Source: Cornus controversa (taxonomy: Eukaryota > Streptophyta > Magnoliopsida > Cornales > Cornaceae). Taken from it: 64,000 bases of DNA. The notes below the pieces were generated by a model. It did no database searches. It had not been told where the DNA came from and saw only the letters and a program-made list of their open reading frames with translations. Position 1 is the stretch's first letter; each line of letters begins with the position of its first letter. Below, piece by piece: positions 1 through 11,280 of this stretch. The stretch is from the NCBI GenBank assembly GCA_026545225.1, contig CM048848.1:15675353-15739352 (forward strand), written 5' to 3'. The position numbers and the translations under genes were made by a program.

Positions 1-792
1 GTCGACCCAGGATCACTGGAATGTGCCTCTTTGGATTGTGAACTGGCTCAGTGTCAAGTACAATGAAATCCACAGGAAAGTAAAATTTGTCCACTTTAAT
101 GAGCACATCTTCTATAATTCCTCGGGGTTGCTTTATTGATCTGTCTGCAAATTACAATACCACCGAGGTAGGCTTCAATTCTGCCAAGCCCAATTGTAAG
201 TAGACTGAATAGGGTAACAAATTCACACTTGCACCCAAATCAAAAAGAGCTTTATCCACATGGTGCTCCCCAATAATGCATGAGATAGTTGGAGCACCAG
301 GATCTTTGTACTTGGGAGGAGTACACTGCTGAATTATTGAACTTACTTGTTGTGACAACATCACTTTCTTTGGCACATGGCTTTTAGAACGCCTTTTCTG
401 AGTGCACAAGTCCTTCAAGAATTTAGCATAAGGAGGAATTTGCTTGATGGCATCAAGGAGTGGCAAATTAATCTTCACTTGTCGAAACACCTCCATCATG
501 TCATGCAGCTTGTCCCCTTGCTTCCCCAATTTAGATGCTTCAAGAAAACGTTGTGGGAAAGGAGCCTTAGGCTCATAAGGAATTTCATCATTTGGACTTT
601 TGGTCACTTTTTTTTCTTCTTTCTTCTCACCCACCTTATTGTCAATTATTTTCCTACTTCTCAAAGTGGTAATAGCTTGGACTTGCTCATGGTGTGGGTT
701 GCTTGTGGAAGCTTGCATCCCTCTTGGATTAGCAATTGGTTGACTAGGGAGCTTCCCTTCTTCTCTTCTACTCAATGAAGTAGCAAGCTGTC
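1..792 (-). pseudogene. Athila-type gag C-terminus and protease fragment
   Basis: Read on the minus strand, this encodes the basic/proline-rich end of a plant Ty3/gypsy (Athila-type) gag followed by the retropepsin-like domain with the DLGASVNLLPYSVY active-site stretch. It matches Athila-1 gag/protease (4240-5030 and 7520-8310) almost word for word. It is a fragment: the window edge cuts it at the ILG-RP motif after the protease core. At its other end it joins abruptly, in mid-gag, to an LTR terminus at 793, with no primer-binding site, leader or gag N-terminus in between. Family assignment is firm; the joining event is unexplained. Confidence 0.85.
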
Positions 793-1168
793 TGATTCGT
801 GTGTGAGTGTGACTCAAAAAGTATATCAATTAAAAATTACCACACTTCGCAATAGAATGAATTCCTTGCAGAATAGGGCTATCGAAAGGAAGGGGTATCG
901 TACCTCAGGGACTGTGGTCTAATTGAGTTGAATTGTTAGGACTAATTCTAATTAAATTTAAAAGAAATAAATTCTGATTTTTAATTCTAAATTAACTATT
1001 GAAGCAATTGAACAAAAGCAGGAAAGACTAAGGAGTGTAGAGAATATAAGATAAGTCTAGGGTAATTGATTTCACCACTAACTTCACAATCAATGGTCAA
1101 TTGAACTAACTATGGGGCATCATATCGTGCATAAATGGTGTCGGTGGCTACAAGCTCACCTCCATCCG
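793..1168 (-). repeat. Partial Athila LTR (U5 side), minus strand
   Basis: This begins with TGATTCGTGTG, the reverse complement of the LTR 3' end CGAATCA. It follows the same order as the complete minus-strand LTR at 15655-17163 up to about that copy's position 16023. It stops at 1168, exactly where the plus-strand LTR of Athila-1 starts (TGATAGGCG). The missing remainder of this LTR is not found on the far side of Athila-1, so a simple insertion into it does not explain the break. Confidence 0.85.
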
Positions 1169-2707
1169 TGATAGGCGTTGAATGTTACGCATTCTAGCCT
1201 CTTAACTTATGTATTTTATTCTCTTAGTGATAGATTATTTTGTTATTTTACTTCGTTTTAGTGTTTTATGTATTTTCAGGGCCTTAATGATTATTTCAGT
1301 TAAAACCAAGCTTTTGGGCTTTTAAAGAAGACATCCAAGATGGTGAGATGAAGCCTACATCAAGGAGATTCACTCAACCATTTATTTCAACTCAATTCAG
1401 CCCAAGAAAGAGGTCCAAGAGAATTACAGCTGCTTAAGAAGGTTTTGGGCCTGAAGCCCAAATCTGCGCATAATACAGTCTTAATCCCGTTTTGGAAAAT
1501 GGACCAGAAGTCTTATTTCTGAGCCTCAAATCGACATAATTCTCAAATGGGGTTGAACGAAATTTGATTCTGCACACTTTTGTATTTCACGAAAATTCCG
1601 TAAATCGGACTTCTAGTGGGTCAAAAGTTGGGCCGAAGTCAGCAGAAAAAACCCACCTGATTAGTGCTGCGGGAAACCCTAATTTATTCCTAATTGGATT
1701 AGGACTTTGGTGTATTCTCTTGGGGAATAAAGTGAAGACTTGGAGGCTGAGTTGAGAGAGCTTACAGAGAGATTAGACAGAGAGCTTACACAGAGAGATT
1801 GGAGAGTCTGAGAGGGCTGAGAAGAGAACAGAAACATATTCGCAAATCCATTGGAGAACAAAGTCATACGCAGAATTCAGAAAGATGATGTCTTCTTCCT
1901 CAACAGTTGAAGCTTCTTCTTCTACCATGAGCGGCTAGTTCATCCACTAGGGTTTTGATGTAGCCCTAACAAAGCATCAATGGTTTGATTGTTTTAATTA
2001 TTGGGGACCTTTATATACATCCATAGATTGTGTAATTCAGAGGATTCTTATTATAGAATTGAGCAATAAAAGTCTTGTAAATTCAATCTCAATGATTTCT
2101 TATCTTGTCTTAGATATTTAGTTGTTGTTATTGAACTCAATCTCTCTTGTTTTCTGTGATCATGAGAGCGATTATTATACAATGGTAATCACTGAATATA
2201 TTGTTAAGAGCTTTGATGGATTATGCCTAGAGAAGATGAACCATACTGCACCCTAGATTAGAGTAGTTAGGCAGATGGCCCATGCCAATTGAAGATAGTC
2301 CATGGCTTAGCCTTAATCATATGTTATCTTCTTGACGGATGAAGGTGAGCTTGTAGCCACCAACACCACTTATGCATGATGTAATTCCCCTATAGTTGAT
2401 TCAATTGACCATTGATTGTGGAGTTAGTGGTGAAGTCAAACACCCTAGATTTCTCTCATATTATCTTCATTATCTATTTATCTTTGATTTATTTTATTTT
2501 ACTTTTTAATTAGTTTAGTTTAAAAATCAGAATTCTTTTCTTAAATTTAATTAGAATTAATTCCGTATTCCAACTCATCAGACCATAATCCCTGAGGTAC
2601 GATACCCCTTCCTTTCGATAGCCCTATTCTGCAAGGAATTCGTTCTATTGCGAAGTGTGGAAATTTTTAATTGATATACTTTTTGAGTCACACTCACACA
2701 CGAATCA
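1169..2707 (+). repeat. 5' LTR of Athila-1
   Basis: It starts TGATAGGCGTTGAATG and ends CGAATCA, five bases before the primer-binding site. The same sequence recurs as the 3' LTR (14119-15627) with scattered substitutions and small indels. Near the terminus this copy has an extra CACTCACA-type 8-nt stretch that the 3' LTR lacks. Confidence 0.92.
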
Positions 2708-2712
2708 ATTTT

Positions 2713-2728
2713 TGGCGCCGTTGCCGGG
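2713..2728 (+). other. Primer-binding site, tRNA-Asp type
   Basis: TGGCGCCGTTGCCGGG lies five bases after the 5' LTR. It is complementary to the 3' end of plant tRNA-Asp (…CCCCGGCAACGGCGCCA). tRNA-Asp priming is known for the Athila lineage. The minus-strand copy at 15633-15649 carries one more matching base. Confidence 0.85.
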
Positions 2729-2852
2729 TATTATCTATTTGATTGATTGGATTTTACAGAATTAGTTTTAATTGGATTTTTAGTTTAGGAAATTTTTTTA
2801 TTTTATTTTTAATTTTGTTTTTGTTTTCTTTTCAGGTGCTTTTGGTAAATAT

Positions 2853-4700
2853 ATGCAAGGTCGTCGTTCTGTAGCTGATCCTTTGATACCTCTTGATCCT
2901 GAACCTGAACGTACTCTTAGACAATAGAGGAACATCCCTGTTGATACAATTGTGCAAGGGGAAGAAATAATTGAAGACATGGCAGAAGAGAGGAATAACA
3001 ACCTTGTTCCTAATGCTGATGGAGAAAGAGCTAGATTGCTTAGGGACTACTATGTTCCTGAGACATATACCTCACCAGCAGGTTTTCAACTGCCCAATGT
3101 CACAGCACAGAATTATGAGATCAAGTCCAGCATTATTCAGATGCTGCCATCTTATTTTGGGCTGACTCAAGAAGACCCTTACAAGCATCTGGATGACTTC
3201 ATTGAAGTGTGCTCAACTACAAAAATTCATAACTTCTCTGAAGATGCTTTCAGAATGAGACTTTTTCCATTCTCTCTGAAAGACAAAGCAAAGTATTGGT
3301 TCAACTCTCTACCGGCTGGTTCTATCACGACTTGGACTCAGATGCAACATGAGTTTCTCAATAAGTATTTTCCGATAGGGAAGACCAATCAGTTCAGACG
3401 TGCTATCACTGGTTTCTCCCAACATGAGGGGGAACAATTTTATGAGACATGGGAAAGATTCAAGGACCTTCCTAGGAAGTGTCCCCATCATCAAGTTCCT
3501 AAGTGGCAACTAGTGCAGAGTTTTCATGAAGGGCTGGCAGAAGCCAACAGACAGATGGTTGATGCGTCGTGTGGAGGTACTTTTATGTTGAAGAGTGAAG
3601 AAGAGGCATGGACCTTATTTGAAAATCTTAGTGACAACTCTCTACAACATGTGTCCTCTACTCGTTCTAGCAGACCTGCCACTACCAGGAAAACTGATGG
3701 AATTTATAAGGTTGGTGCTTCAGAAGTTATGCCAACCGACATTGATTTAATTGCACAGAAGGTAGCAGCAATTATGGCTGCCAATCAAACTCCTTCTGCT
3801 CCAAATTCTTCATTGCTAGGCCCTTGTGAATTTTGCTCTAGTCCTATGCATAATGTGAGCAATTGTCCTTCGGTGGGGCAATTTTCTGATATTCAACATA
3901 AGCAAGTTCAAGCTACTTTCACTAGACCAATGAATCCTCCACGAGGTAATACTTACAATCCCACATGGAGGAATCATCCTGGTTTTTCTTACAGTAATCA
4001 AGGGGCAGCAATGCAACCATCATATCAACCTAGGACTTTTGTGCCTCAACAACAATATCAAACACAAAGTCCTATGGCCCAAAGAATTTCTGCTATTGAA
4101 GACAAGCTGACTCTTACCTTGTCTAAATTTGACAAGCTTGATTCTCTCATAGAGACAGTGCAAGCTACTGCAGCAACAGTACAATCTACAGTTTAGCTGG
4201 TGCACTCGCACTCTCAATCCATTGCCAAACTGGAATCTCAGTTTGGACAGCTTGCTACTTCATTATGCAGAAGAGAAGAAGGGAAGCTCCCTAGTCAACC
4301 AATTGCTAATCCAAGAGGGATGCAAGCTTCCACAAGCAACCCACACCATGAGCAAGTTCAAGCCATTACCACTTTGAGAAGTGGGAAAGTAATTGACAAT
4401 AAAGTGGGTGAGAAGAAAGAGGAAGAAAAAGTGACCACAAGTCCAAGTGCTGAAATTCCTTATGAGCCCAAGGCTCATTTCCCACAACGTTTCCTAGAAG
4501 CAAGTAAATTGGGGAAGCAAGGGGACAAGCTGCATGACATGATGGAGGTATTTCGCCAAGTGAAGATTAATTTGCCACTCCTTGATGCCATCAAGCAAAT
4601 TTCTCCTTATGTAAAATTTTTGAAGGACTTGTGCACTCAGAAAAGGCATTCTAAACGCCATGTGCCAAAGAAAGTGATGCTGCCACAACAAGTTCAATAA
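2853..4700 (+). pseudogene. Athila-1 gag, copy A (three breaks)
   Basis: Gag polyprotein of a Ty3/gypsy element, which forms the virus-like particle. The likely start is the ATG at 2853; an in-frame TAG at 2925-2927 separates it from the long open stretch beginning at 2952. The retrotransposon gag core (WFNSL…FLNKYFP…) is followed by a CCHC knuckle (C-X2-C-X4-H-X4-C, CEFCSSPMHNVSNC) near 3827-3868. A second in-frame TAG lies at 4194-4196, where copy B reads CAT. A 4-base shortening near 4690, relative to copy B, shifts the frame and gives the stop at 4698-4700. All three lesions are visible. Copy B (6925-8120) covers only the C-terminal half. Confidence 0.88.
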
Positions 4701-6643
4701 TTCAGCAGTGTACTCCTCCCAAGTACAAAGATCCTGGTGCTCCAACTATCTCATGCATTATTGGGGAGCACCATGTGGATAAAGCTCTTCTTGATTTGGG
4801 TGCAAGTGTGAATTTGCTACCCTATTCAGTCTACTTACAATTGGGCTTGGGAGAATTTAAGCCTACCTCGGTGGTATTACAATTTGCAGATAGATCAACA
4901 AAGCAACCCCGAGGAATCATAGAAGATGTGCTCATTAAAGTGGACAAGTTCTACTTTCCTGTTGATTTCATTGTACTTGACACTGAGCCGGTTCACAATC
5001 CGAAGAGGCACATTCTAGTGATCCTTGGTTGACCTTTCTTAGCTACTGCTGATGCTTGCATAAACTGTAGGTCAGGGATCATGGATATTTCATTTGGCAA
5101 CATGAAGGTTAAACTTAATATTTTCAATGCTATTGAGAATCCTCCAGATCAGACTGATGTTTTCTTCATGGACTCTGAAGATGTGATTGAATCTACAAAT
5201 GAAATAAGGGTGCAAGAAGAACAGAAGGAAAAGAAGGTGTTTGAAGATCAAAATTCTACCATGGTGGTTACTTCTGTATGCACTACACTTTCCAAAACAC
5301 TTCAGAGAGAGCAATTGTATGGAGTGTCCGATAACTCCACACCATGGTATGCAGATATTGTGAACTATTTAGCTACGGGAAAAGTGCCAAGAGACTGGAT
5401 CAAGTGAGAACGTGATCGATTCTTCTCTAAAGTTCATCATTACTTTTGGGAGGATCCAGAGTTATTTAAATATTGTTCAGATCAGATTATTCGGCGATGT
5501 GTCCCAGACCAGGAGTTTAAAGATATTCTCAAGTTCTGCCACTCATTAGCATGTGGAGGCCACTTCAGTGCAAGGAAGACAGCAGCAAAGGTACTTCAAT
5601 GTGGATTCTTTTGGCCTTCTCTGTTTCACGATGCATATGTTTTCTGTAAGACTTGTGATCGTTGTCAAAGATTGGGTTCAATGTCGAGGCGTGATATGAT
5701 GCCAATGAGCCCCATCCTGGTGGTGGAGATTTTTGATGTTTGGGGAATTGATTTTATGGGACCTTTTCCACCTTCTTTTGGTTACGAATACATTCTGGTT
5801 GGAGTGGATTATGTCTCCAAGTGGGTGGAGGCCATTGCAACTCGAACCAATGATCACAAGGTGGTAATCAAATTCATGCATGAGAATATTCTGAGTCGAT
5901 TTGGAATTCCTCGAGCCTTGATCAGTGATGGTGATACCCACTTTTGCAATAAATTCTTGAGAGGTTTGCTTGCTAAATATTCAGTGACACATAAGGTGGC
6001 GACACCTTATCATCCTCAGACAAGTGGGCAAGTAGAGCTGTCTAATCGAGAAATTAAGCATGTTCTCGAGAAGACAGTGAGACCGGATAGAAGAGATTGG
6101 TCATTGCGACTAAGTGAAGCACTATGGGCATATCGAACTGCTTACAAGACCCCTATCGGTATGTCACCATATCGGTTGGTGTATGGGAAAGCATGTCATC
6201 TTCCAGTAGAGATCGAGCACAAGGCACTCTGGGCAATTCGAAAATTCAATTTCGATGCAAAAAGAGCTGGGGAAGAGAGGAAGTTGCAATTGAATGAATT
6301 AGAAGAGTTTAGACGTGATGCTTATGAAAGTTCACGAATTTACAAAGAGAGGACGAAAGCATTTCATGATCGACATATCTCACGAAAGTCCTTCTCTCTA
6401 GGTGATAAAGTGTGGCTCTTCAATTCCAAGCTTCGGTTGTTTCCCGGAAAATTGCGTTCAAGGTGGGATGGACCATTCCAAGTGATTTCGATTTTTCCTC
6501 ATGGTGCCGTGGAAATTCGAAGCTTTCGAGATAATACTTTGATGAAAGTTAATGGCCAAAGGTTGAAGCATTGTGTGGAAGGATGTGTGCCAAGAAGAGA
6601 CGTAGAGTCCGTCGACTTGACGGATCCCGTCTATCCGACTTAA
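4701..6643 (+). pseudogene. Athila-1 pol copy A: protease and integrase, RT deleted
   Basis: In one frame this encodes a retropepsin-like domain (DLGASVNLLP, from 4775) and then an integrase running to the pol stop at 6641-6643. In-frame TGA codons lie at 5030-5032 (CGA in copy B) and 5405-5407. Integrase shows the zinc-binding H/H/C/C region (CHSLACGGH…CKTCDRC, about 5540-5670) and all three catalytic acidic residues: D in [10 protein letters not shown] in ISDGDTHF, E in [13 protein letters not shown]/chromodomain-less tail with SRWDGPF follows. The reverse transcriptase and RNase H expected between protease and integrase are absent; the reading passes from the protease tail to the integrase N-terminus through about 170 bases of unrelated or highly diverged sequence. 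Confidence 0.88.
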
Positions 6644-6924
6644 TCCCTTCGGAGAGTCAATCGTCTCCTACGGACGTTAAATTGTAGGTTCTGTATGTAT
6701 TTCTATATTTTATTTCCTTTAGTTTTCTTTAATTTTAATTTTTAGTTTTAGTTTTCTTAAGTTTTTCTTCAATTCTAGTTGCGTTTTAATGGTTTTTCTT
6801 TGAGTTTTTGATGTATAAGTTGCTTCCGGAGGATGCCAAGAGGTGTACCGAGGTATTCGGACTCAAGATAGGTGAAAAATAGTGCTCTCGGTCGACCTTG
6901 GGCGATGGAGACTCAAAAATATCG
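6644..6924 (+). repeat. Post-pol direct repeat, copy A
   Basis: This noncoding stretch begins right after the pol stop and is repeated almost identically at 10394-10673 after copy B. It ends at ACTCAAAAATATC, after which the sequence jumps back into mid-gag (ATGTGTCCTCTACTCG). It therefore marks the duplication junction of Athila-1. Confidence 0.85.
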
Positions 6925-8762
6925 ATGTGTCCTCTACTCGTTCTAGCAGACTTGCCACTACAAGGAAGATTGATAGGATTTTTGAGGTTGGTGCTTCAGA
7001 AGTTATGCCAACCGACATTGATTTAATTGCAAAGAAGGTAGCAGCAATTATGGCTACCAATCAAACTCCTTCTACTTCAAATTCTACATTGCTAGGCCCT
7101 TGTGAATTTTGCTCTAGTCCTATGCATAATGTGAGCAATTGTCCTTCGGTGGGGCAATTTTTTGATATTCAACATGAGCAAGTGCAAGCTACTTTCACTG
7201 GACCAATGAATCCTCCACGAGGTAATACTTACAATCCTACATGGAGGAATCATCCTGGTTTTTCTTACAGTAACCAAGGGGCAGCAATGCAACCATTATA
7301 TCAACCTAGGACTTTTGTGCCTCAACAGCAATATCAAACACAAAGTCCTATGGCCTAAAGAATTTCTGCTATTGAAGACAAGCTGACTCTTACCTTGTCC
7401 AAATTTGACAAGCTTGATTCTCTTATAGAGACAGTGCAAGCTACTGCAGCAACAGTACAATCTACAGTTCATCTAGTGCACTCGCATTCTCAATCCATTG
7501 CCAAACTGGAATCTCAGTTTGGACAGCTTGCTACTTCATTGAGTAGAAGAGAAGAAGGAAAGCTCCCTAGTCAACCAATTGCTAATCCAAGGGGGATGCA
7601 AGCTTCCACAAGCAACTCACACCATGAGCAAGTCCAAGCTATTACCACTTTGAGAAGTGGAAAAATAATTGACAATAAGGTGGGTGAGAAGAAAGAAGAA
7701 GAAAAAATGACCACAAGTCCAAGTGCTGAAATTCCTTATGAGCCCAAGGCTCCTTTCCCACAACGTTTCCTTGAAGCATCTAAATTGGGGAAGCAAGGGG
7801 ACAAGTTGCATGACATGATGGAGGTGTTTCGCCAAGTGAAGATTAATTTACCATTCCTTGATGCCATCAAACAAATTCCTCCTTATGCGAAATTTTTGAA
7901 GGACTTGTGCACTCAGAAAAGGCGTTCTAAAAGCCATGTGCCAAAGAAAGTAATGCTGCCACAACAAGTAAGTTCGATAATTCAGCAGTGTACTCCTCCC
8001 AAGTACAAACATCCTGGTGCTCCAACTATTTCATGCATTATTGGGGAGCACCATGTGGATAAAGCTCTTCTTGATTTGGGTGCAAGTGTGAATTTGTTAC
8101 CCTATTCAGTTTACTTATAATTGGGCTTGGGAGAATTGAAGCCTACCTCGGTGGTATTACAATTTGCAGACAGATCAACAAAACAGCCCCGAGGAATCAT
8201 AGAAGATGTGCTCATTAAAGTGGACAAGTTCTACTTTCCTGTTGATTTCATTGTACTTGACACCGAGCCGGTTCACAATCCGAAAAGGCACATTCCAGTG
8301 ATCCTTGGTCGACCTTTCTTAGCTACTGCTGATGCTTGCATAAATTGTAGGTCGGGGATCATGGATATTTCATTTGGCAACATGAATGTCAAGCTTAATG
8401 TGTTCAATGCTATCCAACACCCCCCAGATCAGAGTGATGTGTTCTACATGGATGAGATTGATGAATGTGTAGAGGAATTTGTTTCATCCTCTATATCTCG
8501 AAACTCCCTGGAGGTATGTAAGTCTCTTTATGACTTTGAGAAAATTAATGATGAAGGGTCGTGCGAAGAAGTGCATTCTATGCTGGAAGTGGATGCTATT
8601 CAGAATACTCCACCTTGGAGAATTCCAATTGAGCCACTACCTTCTCTCTCTAGCACTCCCCTAGTGCCTTCATTGGAGTCCCCTCCAGAATTAGAACTGA
8701 AGCCTTTGCCTGACAAATTGAAGTATGTATTCTTGGGGCCCAGAAAACTCTTCCTGTTATAA
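6925..8762 (+). pseudogene. Athila-1 gag C-half and protease, copy B
   Basis: This is a second copy of gag, beginning in mid-gag at the sequence equivalent to about 3650 and running through the CCHC knuckle (CEFCSSPMHNVSNC) into the protease (DLGASVNLLP). Two CAA-to-TAA stops lie at 7356-7358 and 8118-8120. A frameshift near 8738 makes the frame run out at 8762, just before the reverse transcriptase. The N-terminal half of gag, including the start and main capsid region, is missing. Both nonsense changes are C-to-T, the signature expected of deaminated methylcytosine in silenced elements (inference). Confidence 0.87.
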
Positions 8763-10393
8763 TTGCCTCTGATCTGACAGAAATTCAAGAGAAGAGCTTA
8801 GTAGAGGTTTTATACCAATATCGTGAAGCAATTGGATGGAGTGTTGCTGATCTTAAGGGCATTGATCCCTCAGTTTGCATGCACAAAATCCATTTGGAAG
8901 AAGGATGTAAGCCAACTAGAGAGTCACAGAGGCGACTAAACCCCAACATGAAGGAAGTGGTAAAGAAAGAGGTTGTCAAATTACTTGATGCAGGCATCAT
9001 TTATCCAATTTCTGACAGCACATGGGTGAGTCCGACACAAGTGGTTCCTAAGAAGTCTGGCCTTACCATTGTCCCTAACTCTATGGGAGAGCTTGTTCCA
9101 CAATGTACTGCCACAGGTTGGCGTATTTGCATTGATTACAGAAAGCTCAATTCTATGACAAGGAAGGATCACTTCCCTCTTCCATTCATTGATCAAATAC
9201 TTGAAAGGTTAGTTGGTCAGAGCTATTATTGCTTTCTGGATGGCTACTCTGGTTATAACCAAGTAGCTATGGATCAAGAAGATCAAAAGAAGACCACTTT
9301 CACTTGTTCCTTTGGTACTTTTGCTTATCGTCGTATGCCTTTTGGATTATGTAATGCTCCAGCTACATTCCAGAGGTGTATGATAGCCATCTTTTCTGAC
9401 ATGGTGGAAAAATTCTTGGAGGTGTTCATAGATGACTTCTCTATTTTTGGATCATCCTTTAAACACTGTTTGAGCAATTTATCACTTGTGCTTCAAAGGT
9501 GCCGAGAATGGAATTTGGTACTTAGTTGGGAGAAGAGCCATTTTATGGTGAAAGAAAGTATTGTATTGGGCCATATTGTTTCAGAGAGGGGCATTGAAGT
9601 TGATAAAGCAAAGATCGACCTAATTGCAACTCTGCCTCATCCAACTTTGGTAAGGCAAGTTCGATCTTTCTTAGGCCATGCTGGGTTCTATAGAAGATTT
9701 ATCAAGGATTTCAGTAAAGTTGCTCGACCATTGTGCCATTTGTTATCTAAAGATGTTCCCTTTATCTTTGATGAAGATTGTGTGCGAGCTTTTGAAAAGC
9801 TTCGGTCTCTGTTATCTTCTGCACCAATTATGCAATCGCCAAAATGGACTCTACCTTTTGAAATCATGTGTGATGCCTCTGATTATGCAGTGGGAGCAGT
9901 GTTGGGACAAAGAGTAGAGAAACGGCCATATGTCATCTATTACGCTAGTAAGACTCTCTCTGATGCCCAACTCAATTATACAACCACAGAGAAAGAGCTT
10001 CTAGCCGTAGTGTTTGCCTTGGACAAGTTTCATTCTTATTTACTGGGGTCCAAGGTCGTTGTCTACTCTGATCATGCAGCATTGAGACACTTATTGGCAA
10101 AGAAAGAAACCAAACCACGTCTTATTCGATGGATTTTATTACTGCAAGAATTTGATTTGGAGATAAAAGACAAAAAGGGGACAGAGAATGTGGTTGCGGA
10201 TCATTTATCTCGGATTGAGTTTGAGCCGGTGATCGATGCATTACCTATTCGAGACTCATTCCTGGATGAGCAATTGTTTGAAATTGCTTTGATGAAAGTT
10301 AATGGCCAAAGGTTGAAGCATTGTGTGGAAGGATGTGTGCCAAAAAAAGACGTAGAGTCCGTCGACTTGACGGATCCCGTCTATCCGACTTAA
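8763..10393 (+). pseudogene. Athila-1 reverse transcriptase-RNase H, copy B
   Basis: The longest open piece starts at the ATG at 8879, but the domain continues from the protease upstream in a shifted frame. Reverse transcriptase motifs are clear: [11 protein letters not shown], the [14 protein letters not shown] block and the catalytic FIDDF box near 9427-9441. RNase H follows ([49 protein letters not shown]). The reading then skips the whole integrase and joins in frame, at a short shared stretch (CTTTGATGAAAGTT), to the last 35 residues of pol, ending [13 protein letters not shown]. The deletion therefore preserves the frame. It complements copy A, which has integrase but no reverse transcriptase. 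Confidence 0.92.
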
Positions 10394-10673
10394 TCCCTTC
10401 GGAGAGTCAATCGTCTCCTACAGACGTTAAATTGTAGGTTCTGTATGTATTTCTATACTTTATTTCCTTTAGTTTTCTTTAATTTTAATTTTTAGTTCTA
10501 GTTTTCTTAAGTTTTTCTTCAATTCTAGTTACGTTTTAATGTTTTTCCTTTGAGTTTTTGATGTATCAGTTGCTTCTAGAGGATGCCAAGAGGTGTACCG
10601 AGGTATTCGGACTCAAGACGGGTGAAAAATAGTGCTCTCGGTCGACCTTGGGCGATGGAGACTCAAAAATATC
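10394..10673 (+). repeat. Post-pol direct repeat, copy B
   Basis: Near-identical to 6644-6924. Here the sequence continues past ACTCAAAAATATC into AAGTCTCGG…, the true downstream part of the element, so this is the ancestral junction. Confidence 0.85.
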
Positions 10674-10850
10674 AAGTCTCGGTCGACCTTGGGCGATAGA
10701 GGTCCAACAGGCATCCAGGAGGGGGATCGATCGCCCCAGAGGAGGGGTATTGATCGCCCCATGGTTTTTCAAGAGATCACCCACCAGCAAGTGGGCGATC
10801 GATCGCCCATCCTTGGGGGGGTCGATCGCCCAGGCCCATGGAAGGGCTGC
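10674..10850 (+). repeat. Cluster of GATCGATCGCCC palindromic motifs
   Basis: Within about 180 bases the motif (GG)CGATCGATCGCC recurs in several variants. One is a perfect 16-bp palindrome, GGGCGATCGATCGCCC, at 10793-10808. The cluster sits in the noncoding stretch between pol and the third ORF and is much more GC-rich than its surroundings. Function unknown. Confidence 0.7.
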
Positions 10851-11280
10851 CCGAATTTTTAAGGCCTCTAAAGGCCACCTCTCATCCTTTGTTGCTACCA
10901 CTTGCATCCTAGACCTCTTTGAACTCCAATTCAAGTCCTACATCATCCGGAAAATTAATTTCTTCAATTAGTGAGTATTAAACAAGAATTCAACATTGAT
11001 CATCATCAACTTCAACATCAAATTGGATCAAAAATCACTAGTTCTCAAAGGAAGCTCTCACTTTTTCAAGTTCAACATCAAAGTAAGTGAAGATTTTCTT
11101 TGAAGAAATTGTTCAAATCATTTTGAGGGCTTTTGAAGACCAAGTTTGGGGGATCAATTTGGTGTATTTACTTGTTCGATTTGGGTGGAAAAATTACCGA
11201 AAAAAGGAGGTTGAAGGTTACAAAGGAATTGTGCACACAAAGTGCTCGATTTAATTCCTCAACCACACTTTTTCTACTCT

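Noticed and set aside
377..778. 133-codon plus-strand ORF
   Set aside because: It is the complement of the gag/protease fragment at 1-792.
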